A DNA stretch of 64,000 nucleotides from Janthinobacterium sp. 344 (lineage in GTDB: Bacteria; Pseudomonadota; Gammaproteobacteria; Burkholderiales; Burkholderiaceae_D), in contig NZ_FOKL01000009.1 of assembly GCF_900112025.1 (NCBI RefSeq), forward strand, positions 1 through 64,000. The letters run 5' to 3'. The notes below the pieces were generated by a model. It saw nothing but the letters and a program-made list of their open reading frames with translations, was not told where the DNA came from and searched no databases. Positions 7,836 through 16,309 of this stretch are shown here, piece by piece; within the stretch, counting starts at the first letter, position 1, and each line of letters starts with the position of its first letter. Both the position numbers and the translations under genes were made by a program.

Positions 7836-9653
7836 TTACACGTAGTCTTTGTACTTGTCCAGATGACGGATAGGCTTGCTCAGCGCATCGCGGCGGAACG
7901 GGTCGCCCAGCTCGCGCGTGCACATGATCTCGATGATGGTCGTCTTGCCTTCATTCATCTGCATGTCGATCGCCTTTTTCAAGGCCGGCCCCACGTCTTC
8001 CAGCTTGTCGACCGTGATGCCTTCGGCGCCCATGGCCCGCGCGATCTCGGCGAAACTCTGGTTGTCGAGCTCACCTGCCACGAAGCGGCGGTTGTAGAAA
8101 TCCACCTGGTTTTTCTTTTCCGCGCCCCACTGGCGGTTGTGGAACACCACGGCCGTCACGGGAATGTTGTGGCGCACGCAGGTCATCGTTTCCATCAAAC
8201 TCATGCCCCAGGCGCCGTCGCCCGCATACGACACGGCCGGACGGTGCGGCGCCGCCACTTTCGCGCCGATGATGGTCGGAAACGCGTAGCCGCAATTGCC
8301 AAAGCTCATCGCCGCAAAGAAGCTGCGCGGCTTTTCGAAGCGCAAATAACTGTTCGCCACCGAGTTGATGTTGCCGATGTCGGTCGACACCATCACGTCT
8401 TCCGGCATGGCTTTTTCCAGCTCGCGCAAGACCTGGCGCGGGTGCAGGTAGTTGCCCGGCTCCTTCTTCTGCTCTTCGATCATGTCCAGGCTGTACGCAT
8501 CCTTTTCATGCGTCCAGTTGGTCAACTCCTCTTCCCACGCGGCCTTCTCAGCTTGCACCGTGGCATAGCGTGCGTCGCGCGTGGCGTCGCAGTCGAGTTT
8601 TTTACCGTCCAGGCGCGCCAGGATGGCTTTCGCGGCCGCCTTGGCGTCGCCGCAGATGCCCACCGAAATCTTTTTCACCAGGCCCAGCATCTTGTTGTCC
8701 GCGTCGATCTGGATGATCTTGGCGTTCTTCGGCCAGTAATCCATGCCGTGCTGGGGCAAGGTGCCGAACGGGCCCAGGCGCGAACCCAAGGCCACGACGA
8801 CGTCGGCCTGGGCGATCAGTTTCATGGCCGCCTTGGAACCCTGGTAGCCCAGCGGGCCGCACCACAGCGGGTGGCTGGCCGGGAACGAGTCGTTGTGCAG
8901 ATAGCTGTTGACGACGGGCGCGCCCAGGCGCTCGGCCAGCGCCTTGCACTCCTCGATCGCGTCGCCCATGACGACGCCGCCGCCCGAGATGATCACGGGG
9001 AACTTGGCCTTCGCCAGCAGTTCCGCCGCATCGTTGAGGCTTTGCTCGCCGCCGGCGCCACGGTCCAGGCGGTTCGGCTTCGGAATCTCCGCCTTGATTT
9101 CGCCATAAAAATAGTCACGCGGAATGTTCAATTGCGTCGGGCCCATTTCCGACATGGCGCGGTCGAAGCAGCGGCCCGTGAATTCCGCCATGCGCGCCGG
9201 ATTGGTCACGTGGCCCTGATATTTCGTAAATTCCTCGAACATCGGCAATTGGTTCGCTTCCTGGAAGCCGCCCAGGCCCATGCTCATGGTGCCCGTCTCC
9301 GGCGTGATGATGACGACGGGGGTATGCGCCCAATAGGCGGCGGCGATGGCGGTGACGCAATTGCTGATGCCGGGGCCGTTCTGGCCGATGACGACGCCAT
9401 GGCGGCCCGAGACGCGGGCATAACCGTCGGCCATGTGGCCGGCACCCTGCTCGTGCACGACGGGGATCAAACGGATGCCGGCCGGCGCGAAGATGTCCAT
9501 CGGGTCCATGAAGGCCGAGCCCATGATGCCGAACATGTCGGTCACGCCATTGGCGGCCAGGGTTTCCACGAACGCTTCGGACGGCGTCATCTTTTGCGGG
9601 CCGGTGGGGATGGCCGCTGCGGCGGCGGCTTTTTGGTCGGACAAATCGGTCAT
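7836..9653 (-). CDS. xsc: Sulfoacetaldehyde acetyltransferase (Xsc)
   Basis: 605 aa thiamine-diphosphate enzyme. The N-terminal PYR domain shows MTPSEAFVETLAANGV, FGIMGSAFMDPMDI and HEQGAGHMADGYAR (ThDP-binding Glu). The C-terminal PP domain carries the metal/ThDP motif GDGAWGMSLME...NRQWGAEKKNQ. These stretches match Xsc rather than acetolactate synthase. It converts sulfoacetaldehyde plus phosphate to acetyl phosphate and sulfite, the central step of taurine, isethionate and related sulfonate degradation. An AAGGAG lies 8 nt before the ATG. Downstream are pta and a TauE/SafE exporter, the classic arrangement. No enzyme that makes sulfoacetaldehyde (Tpa, TauXY, IseJ, SafD) is in the window. 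Confidence 0.96.
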   Translation of the reverse strand: MTDLSDQKAAAAAAIPTGPQKMTPSEAFVETLAANGVTDMFGIMGSAFMDPMDIFAPAGIRLIPVVHEQGAGHMADGYARVSGRHGVVIGQNGPGISNCVTAIAAAYWAHTPVVIITPETGTMSMGLGGFQEANQLPMFEEFTKYQGHVTNPARMAEFTGRCFDRAMSEMGPTQLNIPRDYFYGEIKAEIPKPNRLDRGAGGEQSLNDAAELLAKAKFPVIISGGGVVMGDAIEECKALAERLGAPVVNSYLHNDSFPASHPLWCGPLGYQGSKAAMKLIAQADVVVALGSRLGPFGTLPQHGMDYWPKNAKIIQIDADNKMLGLVKKISVGICGDAKAAAKAILARLDGKKLDCDATRDARYATVQAEKAAWEEELTNWTHEKDAYSLDMIEEQKKEPGNYLHPRQVLRELEKAMPEDVMVSTDIGNINSVANSYLRFEKPRSFFAAMSFGNCGYAFPTIIGAKVAAPHRPAVSYAGDGAWGMSLMETMTCVRHNIPVTAVVFHNRQWGAEKKNQVDFYNRRFVAGELDNQSFAEIARAMGAEGITVDKLEDVGPALKKAIDMQMNEGKTTIIEIMCTRELGDPFRRDALSKPIRHLDKYKDYV

Positions 9654-9682
9654 GGCTCAGTCTCCTTACGGTTTTATGAAAA

Positions 9683-9703
9683 ATCGGTATATTTTGTTCC
9701 GAT
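9683..9703. promoter_or_regulatory. Candidate operator upstream of xsc
   Basis: ATCGG...CCGAT inverted arms around an AT-rich 11-base core, between the xsc promoter and its ribosome-binding site. The shape would suit an IclR- or GntR-type repressor site, but no regulator gene is adjacent and the assignment is inference. Confidence 0.4.
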
Positions 9704-9720
9704 ATTTGAAATACGTATCC

Positions 9721-9749
9721 AATTTAACGGTTGCGAAATGGGCTGTCAA
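9721..9749 (-). promoter_or_regulatory. Sigma-70 promoter of xsc
   Basis: On the minus strand a perfect TTGACA (9744-9749) is followed after 17 bases by TAAATT (9721-9726). It lies 68 bp before the xsc start. Confidence 0.6.
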
Positions 9750-9827
9750 TGAAAATTCATGAAAAATCGGACTGTTTCATTCCTGAATCCGGAATCCGTG
9801 ACTTAGACCCATTCCTGAAACGACAAT

Positions 9828-9856
9828 GGCGGCTTATCCGCAACAGACAAGCCGCC
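9828..9856 (-). terminator. Hairpin downstream of the porin gene
   Basis: Eight-bp arms GGCGGCTT/AAGCCGCC with a 13-base loop, 23 bp after the porin stop. There is no strong T-run. Confidence 0.5.
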
Positions 9857-9878
9857 ATCGCTACCCGTGTCGCCGTGC

Positions 9879-10889
9879 TTAAAACTTCAGGCGCATGCCG
9901 GCCGTGAAGGCGCTCGAGTTATGCCCCGGCAAGGGCACGCTGCCGCCGCTCGATGCGTCGCCGACGACATTGGTGCCCGCGCCATCGTTGTTGATGCGCC
10001 CGTACGAGGTGTACAGATTGGTGCGCTTGGATAAGGCATACGTGTAGCCGATGGCCAGCTGGCGCCCGCCGCGGCGCGCATTCGTGCGGTCATCCTTGCG
10101 GATGTACGAGGCCATCACGCTGCCGGCCGCCCCCGCAGGCGCGGAAACACCGAGCATGTAATCGCGGAAATCCGTGCCTGCGTCATCCTTGTCCGTTTCA
10201 TACGCGGCGTGCAGCTTGGCGGGGCCGAAGTCATAGGTGCCTCCCAGCAAGGTGACTTTCGCCGTGTTCAGCGGCGTATCCTTGCGGTTGTCGTGCGCCA
10301 GGGTCAGCACCAGCGGACCATTGGCGTAGTCGATGGAAAAGTCGATGGTGCGGCCCAGGGTGTTGCTGTCCGGCTTTTCACCCAGGCCATACATGATCGA
10401 TGCCGACAGGCCGTTCACCTTGGGCGTCTCGTACATGATGGAATTTTTCGTGCGCAGGCTGGCCACGCTCATCAGGTTGATGGAGGCGCCCGTCATGCCC
10501 GTCTCGAAGGGATCGATATTGTCCAGCGCGGTAAACAGCGGGTTATGCTGCAAGCCCAGGTTCACGGCGCCGAAGTCGCCGGACAGGCCCACGTAGGCCT
10601 TGCGCCCGAACAGGGCGCCCTGGCGGTAGGCGCCCGTGTCGAGGTCGAGGCCATTTTCCAGCAAGAAATTGGCTTTCAGGTTGTTGCCCAGGTCTTCCGT
10701 GCCCTTGAAGCCGATGCGGCTGCCCGACTGCACGCCGGTGGCCAGCTTGGTGACGGAACCGTCCGCGCCGCCGTGCTCCGACGTCAGGCCCGCGTCGAGC
10801 AAGCCGTACACGGTGACGGACGACTGGGCGCTGGCGTTGCCGGCGAAGAGGGAGGCCAGGACGGCCGCCGCTGCGAGTGTGTGTTTCAT
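9879..10889 (-). CDS. Gram-negative general porin (Burkholderiales OmpC-like)
   Basis: 336 aa. A signal peptide of about 21 residues (MKHTLAAAAVLASLFAGNASA) precedes QSSVTVYGLLDAGL, the typical first strand of Burkholderiales trimeric porins. The chain alternates short amphipathic strands and ends in GMRLKF with the C-terminal Phe used for outer-membrane assembly. It includes SRIGFKGTEDLGNNLKANF and GYTYALSKRTNLYTSYG, both family hallmarks. It forms a 16-stranded channel for small hydrophilic solutes. It sits upstream of xsc on the same strand but is separated by a hairpin and a clear xsc promoter, so it is probably its own unit. A role in sulfonate uptake is only positional speculation. Confidence 0.93.
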   Translation of the reverse strand: MKHTLAAAAVLASLFAGNASAQSSVTVYGLLDAGLTSEHGGADGSVTKLATGVQSGSRIGFKGTEDLGNNLKANFLLENGLDLDTGAYRQGALFGRKAYVGLSGDFGAVNLGLQHNPLFTALDNIDPFETGMTGASINLMSVASLRTKNSIMYETPKVNGLSASIMYGLGEKPDSNTLGRTIDFSIDYANGPLVLTLAHDNRKDTPLNTAKVTLLGGTYDFGPAKLHAAYETDKDDAGTDFRDYMLGVSAPAGAAGSVMASYIRKDDRTNARRGGRQLAIGYTYALSKRTNLYTSYGRINNDGAGTNVVGDASSGGSVPLPGHNSSAFTAGMRLKF

Positions 10890-10972
10890 GTCATCTCCAG
10901 GTATTGTGGTTTTTATAAACGCTTGAAACGATAGTCAACTACGGTGCTGCAAACTGCGGTCAATGCGGCGGC

Positions 10973-11797
10973 TCAGGCGATCAGCCCGGCCATGGGCGAC
11001 GAGGGCGAGGCGCTCATGCCGCCCGCCCGCGTGGTATTTTTCGGCATGCGCCCGGCCAGATAAGCCTCGCGTCCGCCCTGCACTGCCAGTCTCATGGCGC
11101 GCGCCATGCGGATCGGCTCGCGCGCCGCCGCGATGGCGGTATTCATCAGGATGCCGTCGCAACCGAGTTCCATGGCGATGGCCGCGTCCGACGCCGTGCC
11201 CACGCCCGCGTCGACCAGCACGGGCACGCGGGCTTGCTCGATGATCAGCGACAGATTCCACGGATTCAAGATACCCATGCCCGAGCCGATCAATGACGCC
11301 AGCGGCATGACGGCGATGCAGCCGATGTCTTCCAGCATGCGTGCCTGGATGGGGTCGTCGCTGCAATACACCATCACCTGGAAGCCGTCGCGCACCAGTT
11401 CCTGCGCCGCTTTCAAGGTTTCCGGCATGTTCGGGAACAGGGTCTTTTCATCGCCCAGCACTTCCAGCTTGCACAGCGGGTGGCCGCCCAGCAGCTCGCG
11501 CGCCAGTTGCAGGGTGTAGACGGCGTCGCGCGCGTTGTAGCAGCCGCCCGTGTTGGGCAGGATCGTGTATTTCGACTGCGGAATGAAGTCGAGCAAGTTC
11601 GGCTCGCCCTTTTCCTGGCCGATATTCACCCGGCGTATCGTCACGGTGACGATCTCGGCGCCGCTTTCCTCTATGGCCAGGCGCGTTTCCTCGAAATCCT
11701 TGTACTTGCCGGTGCCCACCAGCAGGCGCGACTGGTAGGTGGTGCCGGCCAGGGTCAGGCCGGTCGGTGCTTGGCTGGGGGTGGCGTCGTCTCTCAT
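10973..11797 (-). CDS. thiG: Thiazole synthase ThiG
   Basis: 274 aa TIM-barrel enzyme that builds the thiazole phosphate of thiamine from deoxyxylulose 5-phosphate, dehydroglycine and ThiS thiocarboxylate. Visible motifs are [36 protein letters not shown], the substrate-binding Lys in [14 protein letters not shown], and the phosphate-binding [14 protein letters not shown] with [10 protein letters not shown]. The stop is at 10973 and the C-terminal tail (after [11 protein letters not shown]) is slightly longer than usual. It lies 29 bp downstream of a dadA-type gene with AGGAGAGC before its ATG, so it is probably cotranscribed. thiS, thiE and thiC are not nearby, and no THI-box is seen in the short gap. 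Confidence 0.95.
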   Translation of the reverse strand: MRDDATPSQAPTGLTLAGTTYQSRLLVGTGKYKDFEETRLAIEESGAEIVTVTIRRVNIGQEKGEPNLLDFIPQSKYTILPNTGGCYNARDAVYTLQLARELLGGHPLCKLEVLGDEKTLFPNMPETLKAAQELVRDGFQVMVYCSDDPIQARMLEDIGCIAVMPLASLIGSGMGILNPWNLSLIIEQARVPVLVDAGVGTASDAAIAMELGCDGILMNTAIAAAREPIRMARAMRLAVQGGREAYLAGRMPKNTTRAGGMSASPSSPMAGLIA

Positions 11798-11822
11798 CGT
11801 GGTGCTCTCCTAAGTTAAAGCT

Positions 11823-11888
11823 GGGGTCAGTCCTTCCGGGATCGGAATGTGCCCCATTGGGGCATATTCCCCCGGCGGGTCTGACCCC
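11823..11888. repeat. Nested palindromic (REP-like) element at the 3' end of dadA
   Basis: Outer arms GGGGTCAG (11823-11830) and CTGACCCC (11881-11888) enclose an inner hairpin of 12-bp arms with one mismatch (11844-11855 and 11859-11870). The dadA stop codon lies in one outer arm and the element encodes the last ~20 residues. A related palindrome with a GGGGTCGGACCC arm is at 57732-57758. Confidence 0.6.
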
Positions 11889-13176
11889 GGAATTCCTCTG
11901 CCGCAGACTGCGGTGCCAAGCGTTGCCCGCAAAACGCAAAATCGACTTCCGGCCGCCGTCCCGACACGAGGTCGGCCAGCGCCCTGCCCGCGCCGCAGCC
12001 CATGGTCCAGCCCAGGGTGCCGTGACCGGTGTTGAGATAGAGCTGGCGGTAGCGCGTGGCGCCGATATAGGGCACGTTCGACGGCGTGAGCGGGCGCAGG
12101 CCGGCCCAGTAGACGGGGTCGCTGTAATCGCAGGCATCGGGGAACAGCGCCTGCACGCGGCGCGTGATGGCGGCGCAGCGCACGGGATTGAGGTCACGCG
12201 TATAGCCGTTCAGCTCGCACGTGCCGGCCACGCGCAGGCGCGATCCCAGTCGTGAAAACACCAGCTTGTGGCCATCGTCCGTCAGCGACACGGAAGGCGC
12301 GGCTGACGGGTCAAGAATCGGATAGGTGGCCGAGTAGCCCTTGCCCGGATACAGCATCAGGCGCATGCCCAGCGGCCGCAGCAAGGGCGCGGAAAAGCTG
12401 CCCATCGCCACCACCACGGCGTCCGCGTATTCGAGCCGATGGCAGCCGTGCGCATCGATCAACTCCACGCCGGTGACGCGCTCGCCATCGGCCAGCAAGC
12501 GCGTCACCGTCGTGCCGTACTGAAAATCTGCACCGGCCGCCACCGCGCGCGCAGCCAGCGCCGTGGTAAACAGGTGCACGTCGCCCGACTCGTCGCTGGC
12601 CGTGAAGTCGCCGCCGACGATCTGCTGGCGGGCATGGGCCAGGGCCGGTTCCAGCCGGATCACTTCGTCGGCGCTGACGGTATTGCGCGGACAGCCCAGT
12701 TCGCGCAGGAGCGCGGCGCCCGCTTGCGATTTATCAAACTCCTGCTGGTCCGTATAGAAATGCAGGATGCCCCGTTCCAGGTGGTCGTAGACGATGCCCG
12801 TCTCGCGCCGCAGCGCCTGCAAACTCTGGCGGCTGTACTCGGCCAGGGCGACGATCTGGCGCATGTTGCGCGCCACCCGCGACGGCCAGCATTCGCGCAG
12901 GTAATGCAGCGCCCACTGCCACTGCAGCGTATCGAGGCGGGGACGGAACAGCAGCGGCGCATCGTCCTGGCCCAGCCAGCGGACGACCTTGCGCAGGGTG
13001 GCGGGATTGGCCCACGGTTCCGCATGCGAGACGGAAATCTGCCCGCCGTTGGCAAAACTGGTTTCCCGTGCCGCGCCCGCCTGGCGCTCCAGCACGCGCA
13101 CATCGTGGCCCGCCTGGCGCAAGTACCAGGCCGATGCCGTGCCGACCACGCCGGCGCCGAGGACAAGGATCTTCAT
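11827..13176 (-). CDS. dadA: D-amino acid dehydrogenase, DadA family
   Basis: 449 aa FAD protein. The dinucleotide-binding motif is VLGAGVVGTASAWYL at residues 4-18. Other DadA motifs are ETSFANGGQISVSHAEPWANP, LTPSNVPYIG and the C-terminal GTLGWTMGCGAGRALADLVSG. The family oxidatively deaminates D-amino acids (D-Ala, D-Met, D-Phe and others) to 2-oxoacids and passes electrons to the respiratory chain. It is slightly longer than E. coli DadA (432 aa) because the C-terminal tail is encoded by the palindromic element at 11823-11888. Its position directly before thiG resembles that of glycine oxidase thiO in other genomes, but the sequence is of DadA type. Confidence 0.9.
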   Translation of the reverse strand: MKILVLGAGVVGTASAWYLRQAGHDVRVLERQAGAARETSFANGGQISVSHAEPWANPATLRKVVRWLGQDDAPLLFRPRLDTLQWQWALHYLRECWPSRVARNMRQIVALAEYSRQSLQALRRETGIVYDHLERGILHFYTDQQEFDKSQAGAALLRELGCPRNTVSADEVIRLEPALAHARQQIVGGDFTASDESGDVHLFTTALAARAVAAGADFQYGTTVTRLLADGERVTGVELIDAHGCHRLEYADAVVVAMGSFSAPLLRPLGMRLMLYPGKGYSATYPILDPSAAPSVSLTDDGHKLVFSRLGSRLRVAGTCELNGYTRDLNPVRCAAITRRVQALFPDACDYSDPVYWAGLRPLTPSNVPYIGATRYRQLYLNTGHGTLGWTMGCGAGRALADLVSGRRPEVDFAFCGQRLAPQSAAEEFRGQTRRGNMPQWGTFRSRKD

Positions 13177-13192
13177 GGCGGATGGCCAGCGC

Positions 13193-14257
13193 TCAGCGCG
13201 TCAGCAGCACGGCGATGGCGACGAAGGCGGCGATCCACACGGTTTCCATCACCAGCATGATCACGGGACGCCAGCCCAGCGAAGCGAGCGACTGGAACGA
13301 GGTTTTCACGCCCAGGGCGGCGATGGCGATGACGAGGCAGGCGCGCGAGGCATTGTTGATCCAGCCATTCACTTCCTGTGGAATCAGGCCGAGGCTGTTC
13401 GTGATGACGAGCCAGACAAAGCCGATCAGGAAGAACGGCACCAGCGGCGGCGCATCGACTTCGCTCTTGCCATCCTTGCGCTTGAACATGATCGACAGGC
13501 CCAGCACGACGGGCACGAGGCAGGCGACGCGCGTCAGTTTGACGAAGGTGGCCACGTCGCCCGTGTGGTTGCTGACCAGATAGCCCGCCCCCACCACTTG
13601 CGCCACGTCGTGGATGGTGCCGCCGATGAACACGCCCGCTTCCGTGGGGTCAAAACCCAGCAGCTTGACCAGCAGCGGGTAGACGATCATGGCCAGGGTC
13701 GACAGGGTCGTCACGCCCACCACCGTCAGCAGGGTGAATTTTTCGTTTTCCTTGGTTTGCGGCAGCACGGCCGAGATGGCCAGCGCGGCCGAGGCGCCGC
13801 AGATGGCCACGGAGCCGCCCGACAAAATGCCTTCCGTGATGGGGCGTTTCAGCCATTTGGCCAGCAGGTAGCCGAAACCCAGGGTGGCGATCAGGCCGCC
13901 CACGACGATCAGCAACGGCGTCACGCCGACCGAGGCGATCTGGTTGAAGGTGATGCGCGCGCCCAGCAAGGCCACGCCCGTGCGCAGCAGCACCTTGCTG
14001 CAAAACTCGATACCGGGCTTGCAGGTGGGGTCGGAGGCGAGGAAGTGGAAGGCCAGGCCGAAGAACAGCGCATACAGCAGTTGCGGGCCGCCGTAATTGC
14101 TGGAAATAAAGGTGGCCGACAGGGCAATCACCAGCGCGATGGCCACGCCGGGCCAGCTGCGCAGCACGGCGCGGGGACGCCAGATGGCGACGGCGGAAGA
14201 CAGGTAGGGGATGTTCTTGTCGACAACGCGTGTTATCGCTGAGGAGTTGGTTTTCAT
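13193..14257 (-). CDS. YeiH-family putative sulfate exporter
   Basis: 354 aa integral membrane protein (UPF0324/YeiH, Cons_hypoth698) with about ten membrane helices. Family motifs include LRTGVALLGARITFNQI, SVAICGASAALAISAVLP, GGTIHDVAQVVGAGY and ALGVKTSF. Members are annotated as putative sulfate exporters. Biochemical evidence is thin, but some occur with sulfonate or sulfoacetate degradation genes. The xsc cluster lies 3.5 kb away, so a joint role in expelling inorganic sulfur is possible. The ATG at 14257 is preceded by GAGCGGA; the open frame above it has no family similarity. It ends 16 bp upstream of dadA and may share a transcript with it. Confidence 0.85.
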   Translation of the reverse strand: MKTNSSAITRVVDKNIPYLSSAVAIWRPRAVLRSWPGVAIALVIALSATFISSNYGGPQLLYALFFGLAFHFLASDPTCKPGIEFCSKVLLRTGVALLGARITFNQIASVGVTPLLIVVGGLIATLGFGYLLAKWLKRPITEGILSGGSVAICGASAALAISAVLPQTKENEKFTLLTVVGVTTLSTLAMIVYPLLVKLLGFDPTEAGVFIGGTIHDVAQVVGAGYLVSNHTGDVATFVKLTRVACLVPVVLGLSIMFKRKDGKSEVDAPPLVPFFLIGFVWLVITNSLGLIPQEVNGWINNASRACLVIAIAALGVKTSFQSLASLGWRPVIMLVMETVWIAAFVAIAVLLTR

Positions 14258-14421
14258 GCGGGTCCGCTCATAATGTTTTAAAAATTGGGACATTTCATCT
14301 CGTTTTTTAATAATACACGATGAGCTAGCGAAGTCCATGCTTTTCAATGAAAATCGAAACCAGATGTTCCGGAAACTGACGTTTTAGTGTTCATCTCGCG
14401 ATGGCGCCGGCGTAAACGACA

Positions 14422-14453
14422 AGCGGCGCGGCCCCTGGCAGGGACGCGCCGCT
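14422..14453 (-). terminator. Hairpin after the beta-hydroxyacid dehydrogenase gene
   Basis: Nine-bp arms AGCGGCGCG/CGCGCCGCT, 21 bp past the stop codon on the minus strand, with a short T-rich tail. Confidence 0.5.
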
Positions 14454-14474
14454 GTTGCTGATGAGTCTAAGAGC

Positions 14475-15344
14475 TTACTTTTTGTTCAGGCGCGTAATCA
14501 GGCTGGACGTGTCGTAACGGTTGCCGCCCGCCTGCTGCACTTCGCCATAGAACTGGTCCGTCAGTTCCGTCACGGGCAGCTGGCTGCCGTTGCGTTTCGC
14601 TTCGGCCAGGCAGATGCCCAGGTCCTTGCGCATCAGGTCGACGGCGAAGCCGAAGTCGAACTCGCGCGCTATCATGGTCTTGCCCCGGTTTTCCAGCTGC
14701 CACGACTGCGCCGCGCCCTTGGAAATCACGTCCACCACCAGGGCCGCATCGAGGCCCGCGTTTTCCGCGAAGGCAATGCCCTCGCTCAAGGCCTGCACCA
14801 GGCCCGCGATGCAGATCTGGTTGACCATTTTTGTGAGCTGGCCGGAACCGGACGCGCCCATGTAGGTGACGGCGCGCGCGAACAGGGCGATGACGGGCTC
14901 GGCGCGGGCATACGCTTGCGCATCGCCGCCCACCATCACGGTCAGCTTGCCGTTTTCCGCGCCGGCCTGGCCGCCGGACACGGGCGCGTCGAGGAAGAAC
15001 ACGCCCTTCTCTTTCGCCGCCGCGTGGATGGTGCGCGCCGCTTCGGCGGACGCCGTCGTATGGTCGATCAGGATGCTGCCCGGTGCCATGCCGGACAGCA
15101 AGCTGCCCTCTTCCAGGATGACTTGATACAGGTCGTTATCGTTGCCGATGCAGGTAAAGACGAACTCGGCGCCCGCGGCGGCGGCGGCCGGCGTGGTGGC
15201 GCTGCTGCCCTTGTGCTGCGCCAGCCAGGCTTGCGCGCGTGCCGGGTTGCGGTTGTACACGGTGACGTCGTGCCCGCCCGCCGCCAGATGGCCGGCCATG
15301 GGAAAACCCATGACGCCCAAACCGATGAATGCCACTTTTGCCAT
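14475..15344 (-). CDS. NAD(P)-dependent beta-hydroxyacid dehydrogenase (GarR/MmsB family)
   Basis: 289 aa. The Rossmann N-terminus has FIGLGVMGFPMAGHL. The substrate-binding DAPVSGGQAGAENGKLTVMVGG and the catalytic Lys in GQLTKMVNQI identify the 3-hydroxyisobutyrate / 2-hydroxy-3-oxopropionate dehydrogenase superfamily. Length is normal. Closest by feel are tartronate semialdehyde reductases and the broad succinic-semialdehyde/glyoxylate reductases; the sequence alone does not fix the substrate. It stands as a single gene, with a hairpin after it and an oppositely oriented gene before it. Confidence 0.85.
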   Translation of the reverse strand: MAKVAFIGLGVMGFPMAGHLAAGGHDVTVYNRNPARAQAWLAQHKGSSATTPAAAAAGAEFVFTCIGNDNDLYQVILEEGSLLSGMAPGSILIDHTTASAEAARTIHAAAKEKGVFFLDAPVSGGQAGAENGKLTVMVGGDAQAYARAEPVIALFARAVTYMGASGSGQLTKMVNQICIAGLVQALSEGIAFAENAGLDAALVVDVISKGAAQSWQLENRGKTMIAREFDFGFAVDLMRKDLGICLAEAKRNGSQLPVTELTDQFYGEVQQAGGNRYDTSSLITRLNKK

Positions 15345-15607
15345 ATTGTCCGTCCTGTCGATGAATGAATCCGATTATTGTTGCACAAATGGCCTGCGCC
15401 GGCAGCATGGCGCTGCCATACGGCCACCACGGCCGCACCTGCAGTGGCGATTGGGAAACATCTACAGTTCAACTATACAAGATGGAAATTATCATAAAGA
15501 AACTTTATGTTGCATTTTTTTCTAGCAAATACTATATTGAATTGGCATTGGGAAATCTCGATGCACGGTGCCAAGTCCTTTCCCCCATCCCTGTTAAGGA
15601 GTCAATC

Positions 15608-16261
15608 TTGCAAACTTCATTCTCCCGCCTGAAAATCATCAGCGCCGCCGCCCTCCTGCTCGCCGCCAGCGCCGCACAAGCAGACATCTCGCTCTTCACC
15701 AGCCAGTCCGCCTACCTGGCAGCCGTCAGCAATACGGGCGTCGACACCTTTGATGATTTGCCGATCGATGCGCTGGGTGGCCCGTTGAACCGCAACGCCG
15801 GCAGCTACACCTACACGGTCAGCAGCGAGGGCGCCTCGCCCATCCTGTATGGCGCCGGCACGGGCAGCGACAACTGGCTGAGCACGAACAACCGCAACGA
15901 CAGCGTGGTGTTCTCCAACTTTTCCAGTGCCGTGCGCGGTGTGGGGGGCTTCTTCTTCGGCTCGAACATTTCTGGCGAATATGCCAGCGGCCAGAGCATC
16001 ACCTTGACAGCGCGCAATGCGCTGGGTGAACTGCTCACCTACGAACTGGCCTTGCCGACGCAGGCATCATTTGTCGGCTTCCTTTCGACGGGCGCCTTCT
16101 CCGACCTGGCCGTCAGCACGGCAGGACAGATCGGCATCTGGCCCACCATTAATAACCTGTCCGTGTCGGCCGTGCCGGAACCAGCCACCTACGGCATGCT
16201 GCTGGGCGGCCTGGGCTTGCTGGGCTTCATGACGCGCCGCCGCAAGGCCCGCCAGCACTAA
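15608..16261 (+). CDS. PEP-CTERM sorting domain protein
   Basis: 217 aa from a TTG start at 15608, chosen because AAGGAG ends six bases upstream and a signal peptide begins at once (MQTSFSRLKIISAAALLLAASAAQA). The mature part (DISLFTSQSAYLAAVSNTGVDTFDDL...) is rich in Ser, Gly and Thr. It ends in the exosortase signal VPEPATYGMLLGGLGLLGF followed by TRRRKARQH. Such proteins are processed by EpsH/XrtA-type exosortase and exported to the surface or extracellular matrix. No exosortase gene is in the window. An AT-rich leader (15480-15560) probably holds the promoter. Function beyond sorting is unknown. Confidence 0.9.
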   Translation: MQTSFSRLKIISAAALLLAASAAQADISLFTSQSAYLAAVSNTGVDTFDDLPIDALGGPLNRNAGSYTYTVSSEGASPILYGAGTGSDNWLSTNNRNDSVVFSNFSSAVRGVGGFFFGSNISGEYASGQSITLTARNALGELLTYELALPTQASFVGFLSTGAFSDLAVSTAGQIGIWPTINNLSVSAVPEPATYGMLLGGLGLLGFMTRRRKARQH

Positions 16262-16272
16262 GCGAACTGGCG

Positions 16273-16302
16273 CCTGATACGGCTGCCGGCAGCCGTATCA
16301 GG
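16273..16302. terminator. Perfect 30-bp palindrome between convergent genes
   Basis: CCTGATACGGCTGCC is followed directly by its exact complement with no loop bases. It sits between the PEP-CTERM stop and the hisC stop, so it may terminate both, although there is no T-run. Confidence 0.55.
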
Positions 16303-16309
16303 CTTGCCA

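Noticed and set aside
11798-11822. THI-box riboswitch before thiG
   Set aside because: The gap is only 29 bp and has no room for the TPP fold.
15365-15607. Upstream start for the first PEP-CTERM protein
   Set aside because: It would place 81 unrelated residues before a clear signal peptide; AAGGAG with TTG at 15608 is better.
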